DNA of 64,000 nucleotides from an uncultured Lachnospiraceae bacterium (GCA_910588955.1 CAJURQ010000006.1:44949-108948), one strand, 5' to 3'; shown: positions 35,585 through 44,162, numbered from the stretch's first letter. Numbers and translations: made by a program. The notes: generated from the letters alone by a model not told the origin.

Positions 35585-36149
35585 CGCGAAATTCTTTTCT
35601 GCTGCACACGTCCGCCTTCTGATAAATATGGGACACGTGCTTTTTCACCGTGGTCTCCGCGATATAGAGGGACTCTCCGATCTGCCTGTTGGTGTAGCCC
35701 CTGTAGAGCAGCCACGCCACCTCCAATTCCCGCTCGGACAGATCTCGCCCCTCCATCACCACCAGAAAATGCGCATACATTTCCTCGTAGCTTTGCGGCG
35801 CCGGGTTACTGTCCCCGCATGCCGATGCATTTCCGTTTTCTGTCAGAGTCGAATTTCTGACATGATTGTCATCTTCTGCGGAAACATTCTGCCTGCCCTC
35901 TGCCGCCTCGTCTCCTGTATGTCCTTCCCGCGCTTTCTCCCATCCGCTATCCTGCTCTTCCAGTTTCTCACTCACCCGCATATAGAGCGCAAGAACCACC
36001 GCCAGCGCAACGCCGAGAGCCAGCGTACCGAATACCGCCACCGCCCACTCCCGTCTCCCGCCGAACACCCCTGCCTGATACAAGAGTAACGCCGTCAGAA
36101 GAACGACATAACCTGTTCCGAGCAAAGCCCGGAGCACACGCTTCCTCAT
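35556..36149 (-). CDS. Membrane-anchored LuxR-type HTH regulator
   Basis: A 197-residue protein with two N-terminal hydrophobic segments (about 8-27 and 36-57), a hydrophilic linker (60-125) and a C-terminal LuxR/NarL helix-turn-helix (about 130-190: LSERELEVAWLLYRGYTNRQIGESLYIAETTVKKHVSHIYQKADV). Membrane-bound one-component regulators of this kind are unusual and imply sensing at the membrane. The start overlaps the stop of the MotA/ExbB-like gene by ATGA, so the two are coupled. Expected partner: the upstream membrane protein as sensor or signal relay. Confidence 0.85.
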   Translation of the reverse strand: MRKRVLRALLGTGYVVLLTALLLYQAGVFGGRREWAVAVFGTLALGVALAVVLALYMRVSEKLEEQDSGWEKAREGHTGDEAAEGRQNVSAEDDNHVRNSTLTENGNASACGDSNPAPQSYEEMYAHFLVVMEGRDLSERELEVAWLLYRGYTNRQIGESLYIAETTVKKHVSHIYQKADVCSRKEFRATVRTDRPL

Positions 36150-36658
36150 ATCTGCCCTTCCCCTGTGACAGCCGTTCCCATAGGCTCTGCATCCGTATCT
36201 ACTTCCATATAATCAATGATCCGGCGTTTCGCCTCGATCTGCAGGGGCAGAAGCAGCATTTCCAAAATCACGGCATACAGCAGGGTCAGAATCGCCACCG
36301 CTATATTGGGACCAAGCTGCGCCAGGTCGGACAGATTGCCCAGAATATGGATAAACGAGAGAAGCATGCTGATAATTCCCGCACAGGCTACCTGTTTCTG
36401 CATCATCTCCACCGCATCCAGAGAGCGCCTGATCTCACTCAGATGACAGGTGTACTTCCTTTGCAGCATCTTCCACGCCCTCGAAAAATCCTTCCACATA
36501 CCGCCCCGCAGCAATACCGGCACCGTGAGCGCCAATATGATGATCAGCGACACGGGATCGAGCAGATAAAGCCAGTTTGTGTAGAACATGCCGCCTCCGC
36601 CATCCACCGCTCCCAACAGGATTACCCCAACAAGAATACTTATGATTTCCATCAACAT
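36146..36658 (-). CDS. MotA/TolQ/ExbB-like membrane protein
   Basis: 170 residues with four hydrophobic segments (about 3-20, 34-52, 88-108, 120-140). The block GPNIAVAILTLLYAVILEMLLLPL resembles the conserved helix of MotA/ExbB proton-channel proteins, and the preceding MMQKQVACAGIISMLL fits the MotA arrangement. There is no MotB/ExbD-like partner next to it, so energy transduction is doubtful; coupling to a membrane-tethered LuxR-type protein suggests a signalling role instead. GGAGGG eight bases before the start. Confidence 0.65.
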   Translation of the reverse strand: MLMEIISILVGVILLGAVDGGGGMFYTNWLYLLDPVSLIIILALTVPVLLRGGMWKDFSRAWKMLQRKYTCHLSEIRRSLDAVEMMQKQVACAGIISMLLSFIHILGNLSDLAQLGPNIAVAILTLLYAVILEMLLLPLQIEAKRRIIDYMEVDTDAEPMGTAVTGEGQI

Positions 36659-36739
36659 ATTATTTTCCCTCCTTCAGATAAGCTTATTTTCTGATTCCAC
36701 CATACCATGCCGACCAGCCGAAATCTATGCTACTTTTTG

Positions 36740-36763
36740 TAAAAAAGGGAGTAAAAAAGGGAG
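36740..36763. repeat. Exact 12-bp tandem duplication in the intergenic region
   Basis: TAAAAAAGGGAG occurs twice back to back between the MotA-like gene and the end of the amidohydrolase gene. The effect is unknown; probably a slippage product. Confidence 0.8.
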
Positions 36764-36814
36764 TATGCCCACTGGCGACCCCCTGATTCCCAATAGCTCC
36801 GGCAAAATATCATA

Positions 36815-38446
36815 CTAAAAACTATGTGTAGTTTCCGCATCATACAATACTTTACCATTTTTAATAGTCTTTATTACTTTAATATTTTTAAGTTCCATTC
36901 GCTCCACTTCAAGCGGAGATCTGTCTAACACAACAAAATCTGCCTTTTTCCCTTCTTTTATTGATCCTTTTTCTTTCTCTTCAAAGTATTGGTATGCAGC
37001 GTTAACAGTTATCGCTTTCAATCCATCATAAACAGAAATTTTCTGCTCTTCGCCAATCACCTTTCCGCTTCGGCTGATACGATTTGCAGCACACCAGACG
37101 CTATGAAGCATATCAGGTTTGGTTACAGGTGTATCCTGATGGAAGTTCACCACAACGCCCCTCTTTATCACATCTTGAACAGGGCTAATATGATTTCCTC
37201 GTTCTACCCCGAAGTTACGCATATGCACATCACCCCAAAACCAGACATGCCCAACAAAAACAGATGCTATCATCCCCCATTCTGCCATTCTGTCGATCTG
37301 ATCATTTCGTACTGTCTGACAATGGATCATCACCGGGCGAACATCTTGTTTTCTATTTATTGCTGCAGATGCCTGTTCATATGCATTCAGAAACTGCTCA
37401 CTTGCCGCGTCACCATTACAATGTGCCAATATCTGCTTTCCCTCATCAAGCGCTATCCGAATATTTTTTTCCACTTCCTCATCGGGCAGCCATTCATAGC
37501 CCCTGTAATCTCCAGAATTTTCATAAGGTCTGCTCAGCCATGCAGTCTTTCCCTGCGGAGAGCCATCCAAAACTAATTTATATCCCCCTATTTTTAAATG
37601 ACTGCAGTAATTTTGATAGGTATCTCCATATTTATGCATAACGTCACAGCCGCCAGCCGTCATCAGCGGATATGCCACTACATCCAGTTTCAGCAAATGT
37701 AACATCGAAAAAATTTTCAGTAGTCTGAAACCCTGCATATCTGTTGCGCCATCCTGTACAGTTGTAATGCCATGCTGCAAGTATATCGTTTGCGCATCTT
37801 TCACTATTTTCTTTATATCACGTTTCACTCTGGCGGCAATTGCTTTCTGAATAAGCATAAGCGCTGATTCTTCCAAATAACCCGACGGCTCTTTTCCATC
37901 CTCTAAACGCCCAATATGTCCCCCTGCCGGGTCTGATGTCTCAGAATTAATGTTTCCCAATTTCAGTGCGACACTATTAGCGCATGCTAAATGAGCTGAA
38001 ACATGCAGTATAAAAATGGGAATCGTTTTACTGACCTTATCCAGAATACTTTTATCGGGATGTTTTTCTTCCGCCAAAAAATTATGGTCATACCCAAATC
38101 CTAATACCGCATGCTTTTCCTTGATATTATTTTTCTTTATATACTGCGTTAGCGATTCAACAATATCCTCAAATGAATTACAACCTGATAGATCCGCACA
38201 CATAGACATCTGGGCATTCATCACATAATGGCTGTGTGAATCTATAAATGAAGGCATAAGGCAACGCCCATTCAAATCATAATATTTTACCCCGCGTCCA
38301 GCCGCTGCTGTAAGCTCCTTCAACGCTCCTACCCGTTTTATGATACCGCCTTCTACCAATACTGCTTCTGGTGTATTTCTTTTAGCAGACTCCACATCCG
38401 GCTCTTCCATGGTAATTATATTGCCATTAAAAAAAATTTCTTTCAT
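36815..38446 (-). CDS. Amidohydrolase family protein (YtcJ-like)
   Basis: A 543-residue metal-dependent hydrolase of the amidohydrolase superfamily, YtcJ/formamide-deformylase branch. Metal motif SFIDSHSHYVM (HxH), AHLACANSVAL, the substrate-lid segment GYLEES, AHCNGDAASEQ and the late NFHQDTPVTKPD (Asp) motif are all present, with the usual N- and C-terminal small beta domain (VLVEGGIIKRVG; GSIKEGKKADFVVLD). It acts in the cytosol on an amide or cyclic substrate that sequence does not reveal. Three bases separate it from the GltS-type symporter gene upstream, so transporter and hydrolase are probably made together, suggesting hydrolysis of an imported N-acyl or glutamyl compound. Confidence 0.88.
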   Translation of the reverse strand: MKEIFFNGNIITMEEPDVESAKRNTPEAVLVEGGIIKRVGALKELTAAAGRGVKYYDLNGRCLMPSFIDSHSHYVMNAQMSMCADLSGCNSFEDIVESLTQYIKKNNIKEKHAVLGFGYDHNFLAEEKHPDKSILDKVSKTIPIFILHVSAHLACANSVALKLGNINSETSDPAGGHIGRLEDGKEPSGYLEESALMLIQKAIAARVKRDIKKIVKDAQTIYLQHGITTVQDGATDMQGFRLLKIFSMLHLLKLDVVAYPLMTAGGCDVMHKYGDTYQNYCSHLKIGGYKLVLDGSPQGKTAWLSRPYENSGDYRGYEWLPDEEVEKNIRIALDEGKQILAHCNGDAASEQFLNAYEQASAAINRKQDVRPVMIHCQTVRNDQIDRMAEWGMIASVFVGHVWFWGDVHMRNFGVERGNHISPVQDVIKRGVVVNFHQDTPVTKPDMLHSVWCAANRISRSGKVIGEEQKISVYDGLKAITVNAAYQYFEEKEKGSIKEGKKADFVVLDRSPLEVERMELKNIKVIKTIKNGKVLYDAETTHSF

Positions 38447-38449
38447 GTG

Positions 38450-39811
38450 TTACCGCTCCCATCGAAATGTTGCTTTTCCCCAGCACTTTGTCAGCTTTAA
38501 TATAACTAGATACACTATCACGCATATCAGCAACCCATATATCGCTACTGTCATTTTAATGCTGCCCGCAGCCAAGGCAAGTATAATCAAATATACTGGT
38601 GTTGACGCCAGCATGATCAGGTTGCATGCGCCTAATTCCAAACTTGTCGTCGTTTTAAAGTCCGGATCCACAATCCTCACAATCGCTACTCCTGTAGGCA
38701 CAGTTCCGGTACACATTCCATATAACCCCAATGTCCTTTCAAAATCATTTTGTCCCCCAATACGCTGTCCAAAATAGAAACAAACGGCAAATGTGATTAA
38801 TGTAATAAAAATACTGACAATTAATATCAATGGCAGCCAATCCTTCAGCATTTTAACCGCTATAGCCATGAATGAGCATACAACTAAATAATCCGCTGTC
38901 CAACTGGTAATTTTATTTTGTAAAATAGTCTCCTGCAGAAAATCTATATGTAGTTTTTTTATAATGTACCTTACAATGTACGCTGCATACATGCCGTTCA
39001 TAAACATCATGGAACTCATGGATGTCCCTAAAAATCCTGGCAGATACGAAAATATCCTGCCAATAAGAACCGCTAACAGATAGCTGACCCCGATCAGCGC
39101 AAAGTGAAAAGATAACGTTTCTATATTACTGCCGCAAGTCGTATCTTTCATCATATATTCCGACTGCTCATTTCTATTAAGATAACCTTTTAATGTTTTC
39201 TCATCTATCTTTCCACAATATTTGGCAAGCCCTCTTTTAATTCCCAATTTAGCCGCCGGAACCCCCATAGCAAACGCCACTATAAATCCAATGGCTGAAA
39301 AAGTAACCGCTGTCATAGCTGCCTGTTCCCAGCCATATTGTTCAAAAATCATACCATATGCCGCTGCCTGCCCCGGTCCCTGACAAAATGCAAACTGCAC
39401 CAGCATACCGTAAACGGCATCCATTCCTACCTTCCCGCCAAATAAAGCGACAATCCCCGTGCCAACCAACGGAGTAACGGCATACAAGAGACACCATATA
39501 ATCCCCATTGCAAATGTTCCCTTGGCAAAATTTTTTACATCGCCGCCCTCCTTCTGCGCTGCGTTTGTTGTCAAGCTGATAGATATAAATGATATAATAA
39601 ATAGCTGATTCACAATTTCCGTATACGTTTCAGATTGAATACCAATTTCTACTCCCGTCTCAGCTAATACATTCATAAAAATAAATCCTATGACTCCGGC
39701 AATAACAGATGCCGGCATCAGCATATTTCTAAATACGGATATTTTTGCCCTAAAAAACATTCCAAGGCAAAGCATAACACTTGCAAATCCAAAAGCCGAC
39801 ATAACTCCCAT
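38450..39811 (-). CDS. GltS-type sodium/glutamate symporter (ESS family)
   Basis: A 453-residue membrane protein with about 11-12 helices in two halves. VYGMLVQFAFCQGPGQAAAYG in the first half and TLGLYGMCTGTVPTGVAIVRIVDP in the second are the pore-loop type repeats of the GltS family. It is somewhat longer than classical GltS and has a cytoplasmic loop around 215-235. Start at 39811 because AAGGAGG lies eight bases upstream. The first base overlaps the stop codon of the ATP-grasp gene (TAATG). Placement ahead of an amidohydrolase suggests uptake of that enzyme's substrate or export of its product rather than plain glutamate uptake. Confidence 0.82.
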   Translation of the reverse strand: MGVMSAFGFASVMLCLGMFFRAKISVFRNMLMPASVIAGVIGFIFMNVLAETGVEIGIQSETYTEIVNQLFIISFISISLTTNAAQKEGGDVKNFAKGTFAMGIIWCLLYAVTPLVGTGIVALFGGKVGMDAVYGMLVQFAFCQGPGQAAAYGMIFEQYGWEQAAMTAVTFSAIGFIVAFAMGVPAAKLGIKRGLAKYCGKIDEKTLKGYLNRNEQSEYMMKDTTCGSNIETLSFHFALIGVSYLLAVLIGRIFSYLPGFLGTSMSSMMFMNGMYAAYIVRYIIKKLHIDFLQETILQNKITSWTADYLVVCSFMAIAVKMLKDWLPLILIVSIFITLITFAVCFYFGQRIGGQNDFERTLGLYGMCTGTVPTGVAIVRIVDPDFKTTTSLELGACNLIMLASTPVYLIILALAAGSIKMTVAIYGLLICVIVYLVILKLTKCWGKATFRWER

Positions 39812-40848
39812 TATCGTTTCCTCCTTCGATCTGCGGATACGATTCTGGCAGAATATGCCCCTTCTGATATATCCAAATAACTTCCCATGATCCACTGTCC
39901 TATCGAATTAATGTACGTATTAAGCGCACCCATGGGAGTAAATGTCAATTCTCCAAACAAAACCTTTTCTTCAAATTGATATAAATCTACCCGGACAAAA
40001 GGAAACGGCTCCGCTAAACGCTCAGCCACGGAAATCATTTCATTTAAAACCTGTGGACGGTACTGCTGAATTTCCTCATCCGTAACCTGCCTTTCCTCCG
40101 GCATAACAGGGAATAGCCTAAATTCTCTGTCAGTCATAAACCGCAGCATATTATTCTTGTCATCTCTTCCTACACAAACAAGAATATACCTGACTTTACC
40201 GTTCATGACAAAAAACTTGTAGTCATGCGGATACCCTCCTGATTCTTCTTCAATATATTTTTCACATATATAGCAGGGTTCAATATATTGATAGTGATAC
40301 TCAGCAAAAATCAATCCATAATTTCGTACTGTCCCTTCTCCCAGTTTTTCTATCTTTTCTTTAAGCTGGGGTTCTCTTTTCTTGTCTTTTACGATTAACC
40401 CCCCCCCCGCATCATTATTACGTTTTAACGCGAATTTATTGGGGATTTTTGAAACATCAATTTCTTTATAATCCGTCCAGACACCATATAATTCGTTTAG
40501 TATATTCTTCAGACCACACTCTTCCACATACTGTCTCACTCTATACTTATCCGCACATTGTATGACCAGCTCATTGTTGGAATACAGCCCTGCTTTTAAT
40601 ATAGTCAGCTTTTCATCAAAAAGCACCGGATTTTTCCAATCTATGTGCTTCCCATAAGTATAATAATAGTTTTCTTCCGCATATTTTTCCGGTTCTGTTT
40701 TTATTTCCTTTTCTTTTAAACCCTTTTTTCTTTCCACAAGAAAAATTTTTCTTTTTACCCTAAAATGTACTGTTTTCAATGCTTCGAACAGCATTTTTAC
40801 ATTCCCTCTGATATTTGTTCTAATCATTTGCTTCTTCACTACTCCCAT
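39811..40848 (-). CDS. TupA-like ATP-grasp protein, with a G10 tract in the coding region
   Basis: A 345-residue protein of the ATPgrasp_TupA group, found in polysaccharide and teichuronopeptide loci (for example addition of amino acids to a wall polymer). Diagnostic segments: DEKLTILKAGLYSNNELVIQCADKYRVRQYV, the LYGVWTDYKEID segment, PNKFALKRNNDAGGGLIVKD (ATP lysine and Gly-rich loop), CEKYIEE, DYKFFVMNGK and FVRVDLYQ. The Gly-rich loop is encoded by an uninterrupted run of ten G (C on the given strand, about 40399-40408), prone to slippage. The start is uncertain: ATG 40848 lies one base after the ABC ATPase stop, but a better ribosome site (GAGGG) precedes an ATG at 40794. Links a transporter operon to possible peptide-bond chemistry. 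Confidence 0.85.
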   Translation of the reverse strand: MGVVKKQMIRTNIRGNVKMLFEALKTVHFRVKRKIFLVERKKGLKEKEIKTEPEKYAEENYYYTYGKHIDWKNPVLFDEKLTILKAGLYSNNELVIQCADKYRVRQYVEECGLKNILNELYGVWTDYKEIDVSKIPNKFALKRNNDAGGGLIVKDKKREPQLKEKIEKLGEGTVRNYGLIFAEYHYQYIEPCYICEKYIEEESGGYPHDYKFFVMNGKVRYILVCVGRDDKNNMLRFMTDREFRLFPVMPEERQVTDEEIQQYRPQVLNEMISVAERLAEPFPFVRVDLYQFEEKVLFGELTFTPMGALNTYINSIGQWIMGSYLDISEGAYSARIVSADRRRKR

Positions 40849-40849
40849 C

Positions 40850-41626
40850 TCAATATTTTGTCAAAAATTGTCTCGTCCGTTCCTCCCTCGGATGGTCGAT
40901 CACCTGTTTCGCGTCGCCCTGTTCCACGATCACGCCCTCATCCATAAAGATGATCTGATCCGCCACGTCCCTTGCGAAGCTCATCTCATGGGTGACGATA
41001 ATCATGGTCGTGTGCTGCTCCGCCAGTCCTCTGATTACCTTTAGCACCTCCCCCGTCAGTTCCGGGTCAAGCGCTGAGGTCGGCTCGTCAAAGCAGAGTA
41101 TATCCGGCTTAAGCGCCAGCGCCCTTGCAATCGCCACCCTCTGCTGCTGCCCGCCGGAAAGCTGATGCGGGTAGTGATCCATGCGCTCCGAAAGCCCCAT
41201 CTGGTCTAAGAGCGTTTTTCCGTGCGCCTCAATCTCCTCGAAAATTTCCTTTTTCTTCTTCTTAAAGTCTGGTCTCTCCTGCGCCAAAAGTTTCTCTGCC
41301 AACATCACATTTTCAAGCGCGGTGTACTGTGGGAACAAATGAAACGCCTGAAACACCATGCCAAAATGCAGCCTTTTGGTGCGCAAGTCCTTCTCCTGCC
41401 CCGCGACGGGATGATCCGCATCAAACAGAGTTTCCCCCCGCACCGTGATGGAGCCGTGATCCGGCGTCTCCAGAAAATTCAGACAGCGCAAAAGCGTCGT
41501 CTTGCCGGAGCCGGAGGAACCGATAATCGCCAGCGCGCTCCCCTCCTCCAGATCAAAGCTCACGTCATCGAGCACTCTTGTGGAATCAAAATGTTTTCCG
41601 ATATGTTTCACTTCTAAAACCGCCAT
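40850..41626 (-). CDS. Polar amino acid ABC transporter, ATP-binding protein
   Basis: A 258-residue GlnQ/HisP-type ATPase: Walker A GSSGSGKTT, Q-loop VFQAFHLFPQ, signature LSGGQQQRVAIARAL, Walker B ILCFDEPTSALD, switch His in THEMSF. An insert of about 20 residues (FKKKKKEIFEEIEAHGK) between Q-loop and signature lengthens it. GGAGG five bases before the ATG. It follows the permease gene after 14 bases and directly precedes the ATP-grasp gene, so binding protein, permease, ATPase, ATP-grasp, symporter and amidohydrolase may form one long operon. Confidence 0.95.
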   Translation of the reverse strand: MAVLEVKHIGKHFDSTRVLDDVSFDLEEGSALAIIGSSGSGKTTLLRCLNFLETPDHGSITVRGETLFDADHPVAGQEKDLRTKRLHFGMVFQAFHLFPQYTALENVMLAEKLLAQERPDFKKKKKEIFEEIEAHGKTLLDQMGLSERMDHYPHQLSGGQQQRVAIARALALKPDILCFDEPTSALDPELTGEVLKVIRGLAEQHTTMIIVTHEMSFARDVADQIIFMDEGVIVEQGDAKQVIDHPREERTRQFLTKY

Positions 41627-41640
41627 CTTCGCCTCCGCTC

Positions 41641-42297
41641 TTACCTAAAATAGTCCAGTCTGCGCTCAATATAGTTAAACAGCAGCGTCAAAATACCAAC
41701 AAACAGCAGGTAAAACACGCCCGTATAGAAGAGCGGCCACGTCAGTCCGTTGCTCTTCATAAAGGAGTAGCCCGCAAAGGTAAGTTCATACGCCGCGATA
41801 ATCCTCGCAAGGGACGTATCCTTTACCAGCGTTATGATCTCGTTGGACATGGGCGGCACCACGCGCTTTACCATCTGCAGCAGCGTGATCTTAAAGAAAA
41901 TCTGCCACTTCGTCATGCCGAGCACCTCACCCGCCTCCCGCTGTCCCACGGGAACGCCCTCGATGCCACCCCGGAAGATCACGGAAAAGTAGCAGGCATA
42001 GTTGAGGCTGAAAGCAACCACCGTCGCCGTAATCCGTCCCGCTTCACTGCCGCTCCAAATGTTATGCCCGAGCCACAGACCGGGACCGTAAAATATAATA
42101 ATCAACTGCAGCATCAGCGGCGTGCCGCGAATAATCCACACAAGCGTCTGAATCATCCCCCGCAGGGCTTTCCATCTGCTCATCGCACCGAATGCAAGAA
42201 TCAGTCCGAACGGCAGCGAAAAAAGCAGTGTAAAAATAAAGATCTGAAAGGTAGTCAAAAGACCATCCAACAGCGAACCTGTCACACTTAAGAACAT
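41641..42297 (-). CDS. Polar amino acid ABC transporter, permease
   Basis: A 218-residue His/Glu/Gln/Arg-opine type permease with about five membrane helices (LLDGLLTTFQIFIFTLLFSLPFGLILA start; TVVAFSLNYACYFSVIFRGGI) and the EAA-type loop GQREAGEVLGMTKWQIFFKITLLQ that docks on the ATPase. AGGAG eight bases before the ATG. It lies between the binding-protein and ATPase genes, a standard order. A single permease gene implies a homodimer. Confidence 0.94.
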   Translation of the reverse strand: MFLSVTGSLLDGLLTTFQIFIFTLLFSLPFGLILAFGAMSRWKALRGMIQTLVWIIRGTPLMLQLIIIFYGPGLWLGHNIWSGSEAGRITATVVAFSLNYACYFSVIFRGGIEGVPVGQREAGEVLGMTKWQIFFKITLLQMVKRVVPPMSNEIITLVKDTSLARIIAAYELTFAGYSFMKSNGLTWPLFYTGVFYLLFVGILTLLFNYIERRLDYFR

Positions 42298-42359
42298 GGC
42301 TTACTCTCCTAAAGTCTCGATTTATCATCACGTATCTGCGCGACGACCGCACCGCCGTA

Positions 42360-43145
42360 TTACTTGCCGGGAACCACAATCACCTGCGCATTGTTGCAGT
42401 ATGCCTTGGTACACTCCATCGCATTTTTTACCTCTTCTGTCAGCGTCATGCCGTTCCACACAACATCAATGTTTTTGGAATCCAGCTCCATAATCTTGTT
42501 GTCCCAGTCAATCACCACAAACTGTGCCTCCACGCCGAGCTGCTTTGCCACCATGCGCGCCATATCCGCATCAAAACCAATCCAATCGCCGGCGTCGTTC
42601 TTGTAGTCCATCGGCTCAAACTCCGTGATGCCGACAATCAGCGTACCCTTCCCCTGAATATATGCCACGTCACCGGAACCGTTGTCCGTATACTCACTCG
42701 CCTGCTGCTCCACGATCGCCTCCTGCACACCGTAAGTCTCAGCCGTCGCCTTCATGGAACCGTCCGCATAGCTCTGCGCAAACACGGAATTGATATAAGA
42801 AGCCAGATCGGAGCCCTTCCGGCAGCCCACGCCGTACTCCTCCTTAGTCAGTTCATCCGTATGTACCAGATCCGGATAGCTTGTTCCCTCGCCGATCATG
42901 GCACCCGCCATCAGAAGGTCGATGATCGCCGCGTCCGAAGTGCCCGAAGCCACCTCCATCAGCGCATCCGCCTGAGACGCCACCGCGTTAGTCTGAAAAC
43001 CCTTCTCGTTTGCGACTTCTTCCCCGGCGGAACCTGCCTCCACCGCGTACACCATATTCTTACTGTCCTTCGTGCCGCCGCAGCCTGAGAGTGTGCCACA
43101 GACAGCCACCGCTGCCACCAATACCATTGCCAATTTCTTTTTCAT
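42360..43145 (-). CDS. Amino acid ABC transporter substrate-binding lipoprotein, circularly permuted
   Basis: A 261-residue lipoprotein (signal peptide, lipobox LSGC with Cys22). The order of the SBP_bac_3 fold is reversed. Residues about 31-150 (VEAGSAGEEVANEKGFQ, ASGTSDAAIIDLLMA, EEYGVGCRKGSDLASYINSVF, DGSMKATAETYGV) correspond to the second lobe and C-terminal helices of ordinary family members. Residues 166-261 (TLIVGITEFEPMDYKNDAG, IGFDADMARMVAKQLGVEAQF, IDVVWNGMTLTEE, NAQVIVVPGK) correspond to the usual N-terminal lobe. The protein ends at the hinge where lobe two normally begins. The conventional order is seen in the second binding protein of this window (44218-44988). Start at 43145 with AGGAGG nearby. 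First gene of the transporter operon. Confidence 0.88.
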   Translation of the reverse strand: MKKKLAMVLVAAVAVCGTLSGCGGTKDSKNMVYAVEAGSAGEEVANEKGFQTNAVASQADALMEVASGTSDAAIIDLLMAGAMIGEGTSYPDLVHTDELTKEEYGVGCRKGSDLASYINSVFAQSYADGSMKATAETYGVQEAIVEQQASEYTDNGSGDVAYIQGKGTLIVGITEFEPMDYKNDAGDWIGFDADMARMVAKQLGVEAQFVVIDWDNKIMELDSKNIDVVWNGMTLTEEVKNAMECTKAYCNNAQVIVVPGK

Positions 43146-43256
43146 AGTTTTCCTCCTCTTTTTGAACCTGTTTTTCTTTCTATATAAAATAATTTCACAC
43201 ACTTTTGTATTTTATCATAGCAGTATGCTAAAGTAAATGGAGAAAGCAAAAAGTTG

Positions 43257-44090
43257 CTACTGTCTGTCGAAATATGCCTTCCCGTCGTTTGGCTTAAAAT
43301 ATGTCCGAATATATCCGTCCGTGGAGACGATCACAAACTCGTTGCCGGATTCCAAATAATACACATCGTCCCCGTCTTCCGCCTCCAGTTTATGTAATGC
43401 ATCCGGCGACGCAATCACCCTGTTTGCTCCCGCCAGATACTCGTCCGCCGACGCGTAGCCAAATTCCGCCCCATGTTTTTCAAAATGCTCCTGTAGATAT
43501 TCCGCCTTTCGGAAGGAGTAGGTATACTCTGACGGCGCCGTCTTGGAGGTCTGTGTGTCCTCCGGCGTATCTGTCGGAACATCGTCCGCCTTCTCAGAGA
43601 CTTCCGACTGTGTATCCTCTATCGCACCCGCCGCAGCATTCTCCGACTCCTCAGAACCTTCAACCTGCCTATCCTCTGCCATATCCATCGGAACCTCGTC
43701 CGTTCCACCAGATATCTCAGCCTGCGAATCCGTCGGAAGTACCGACTGCATATCTGCCGCCGCAGATTCCTCGATGATTTCCGCATCTGCATCATATACC
43801 GTATCAGACGACGCGTCTTCCCGCAGCACTTCCCCGCGAAACACGCCGATACCGACTGCCAGCAGCACAAAGAGTAACGCTGCCGCCACATACCATTTAA
43901 CCGTACCGTCCCTCTTTTCACGGTAAGGTCTGACTACCTGCCGCGCCGCATCACCGCCCGCCTTCGCCCTGTTCTCCCTGCGGCAGTTCTCACAGCGTTT
44001 CGGCAGATGCAGATTCTTGCTCCGATAAAAGGCAATCTCGTCCTCAGACAGTGTAAATTCCGCGCCGCATTGTTTGCATGTTCTCTTCAT
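43257..44090 (-). CDS. Zinc-ribbon membrane protein with acidic linker, unknown function
   Basis: 277 residues. N-terminal zinc ribbon with two CxxC pairs (CKQCG at 5-8 and CENCRRENR at about 33-36), the layout of the zf-trcl type domain; one transmembrane segment (about 66-84); a long Glu/Asp/Ser/Thr-rich linker with imperfect SE-/TD-type repeats (about 95-195); and a small C-terminal domain (about 200-277, YSFRKAEYLQEHFEKHGAEFGYASADEYLAGAN, then YFKPNDGKAYFDRQ). The C-terminal domain resembles extracellular RNase/barnase-like ends seen in toxin proteins, but I cannot confirm it. Single-gene unit between the two ABC operons, with GGAGG before the start. Confidence 0.7.
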   Translation of the reverse strand: MKRTCKQCGAEFTLSEDEIAFYRSKNLHLPKRCENCRRENRAKAGGDAARQVVRPYREKRDGTVKWYVAAALLFVLLAVGIGVFRGEVLREDASSDTVYDADAEIIEESAAADMQSVLPTDSQAEISGGTDEVPMDMAEDRQVEGSEESENAAAGAIEDTQSEVSEKADDVPTDTPEDTQTSKTAPSEYTYSFRKAEYLQEHFEKHGAEFGYASADEYLAGANRVIASPDALHKLEAEDGDDVYYLESGNEFVIVSTDGYIRTYFKPNDGKAYFDRQ

Positions 44091-44141
44091 TTTTCCTCCA
44101 TTCCAATCCTATCCCAAAGCGTTTCCGTCAAGAAATCGAGA

Positions 44142-44162
44142 GAGTGCCCTCTACAGGCACTC
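44142..44162 (-). terminator. Probable terminator behind the second amino acid ABC operon
   Basis: GAGTGCC and GGCACTC form a perfect 7-bp stem with a 7-base loop, 56 bases after the stop of the binding-protein gene. The tail on the minus strand is only moderately T-rich (TCTCGATTTCTTG). Confidence 0.45.

Noticed and set aside
36740..36763. Tandem 12-mer as a regulatory operator
   Set aside because: It lies downstream of the amidohydrolase gene and behind the start of the MotA-like gene with no promoter nearby; slippage is the simpler explanation.
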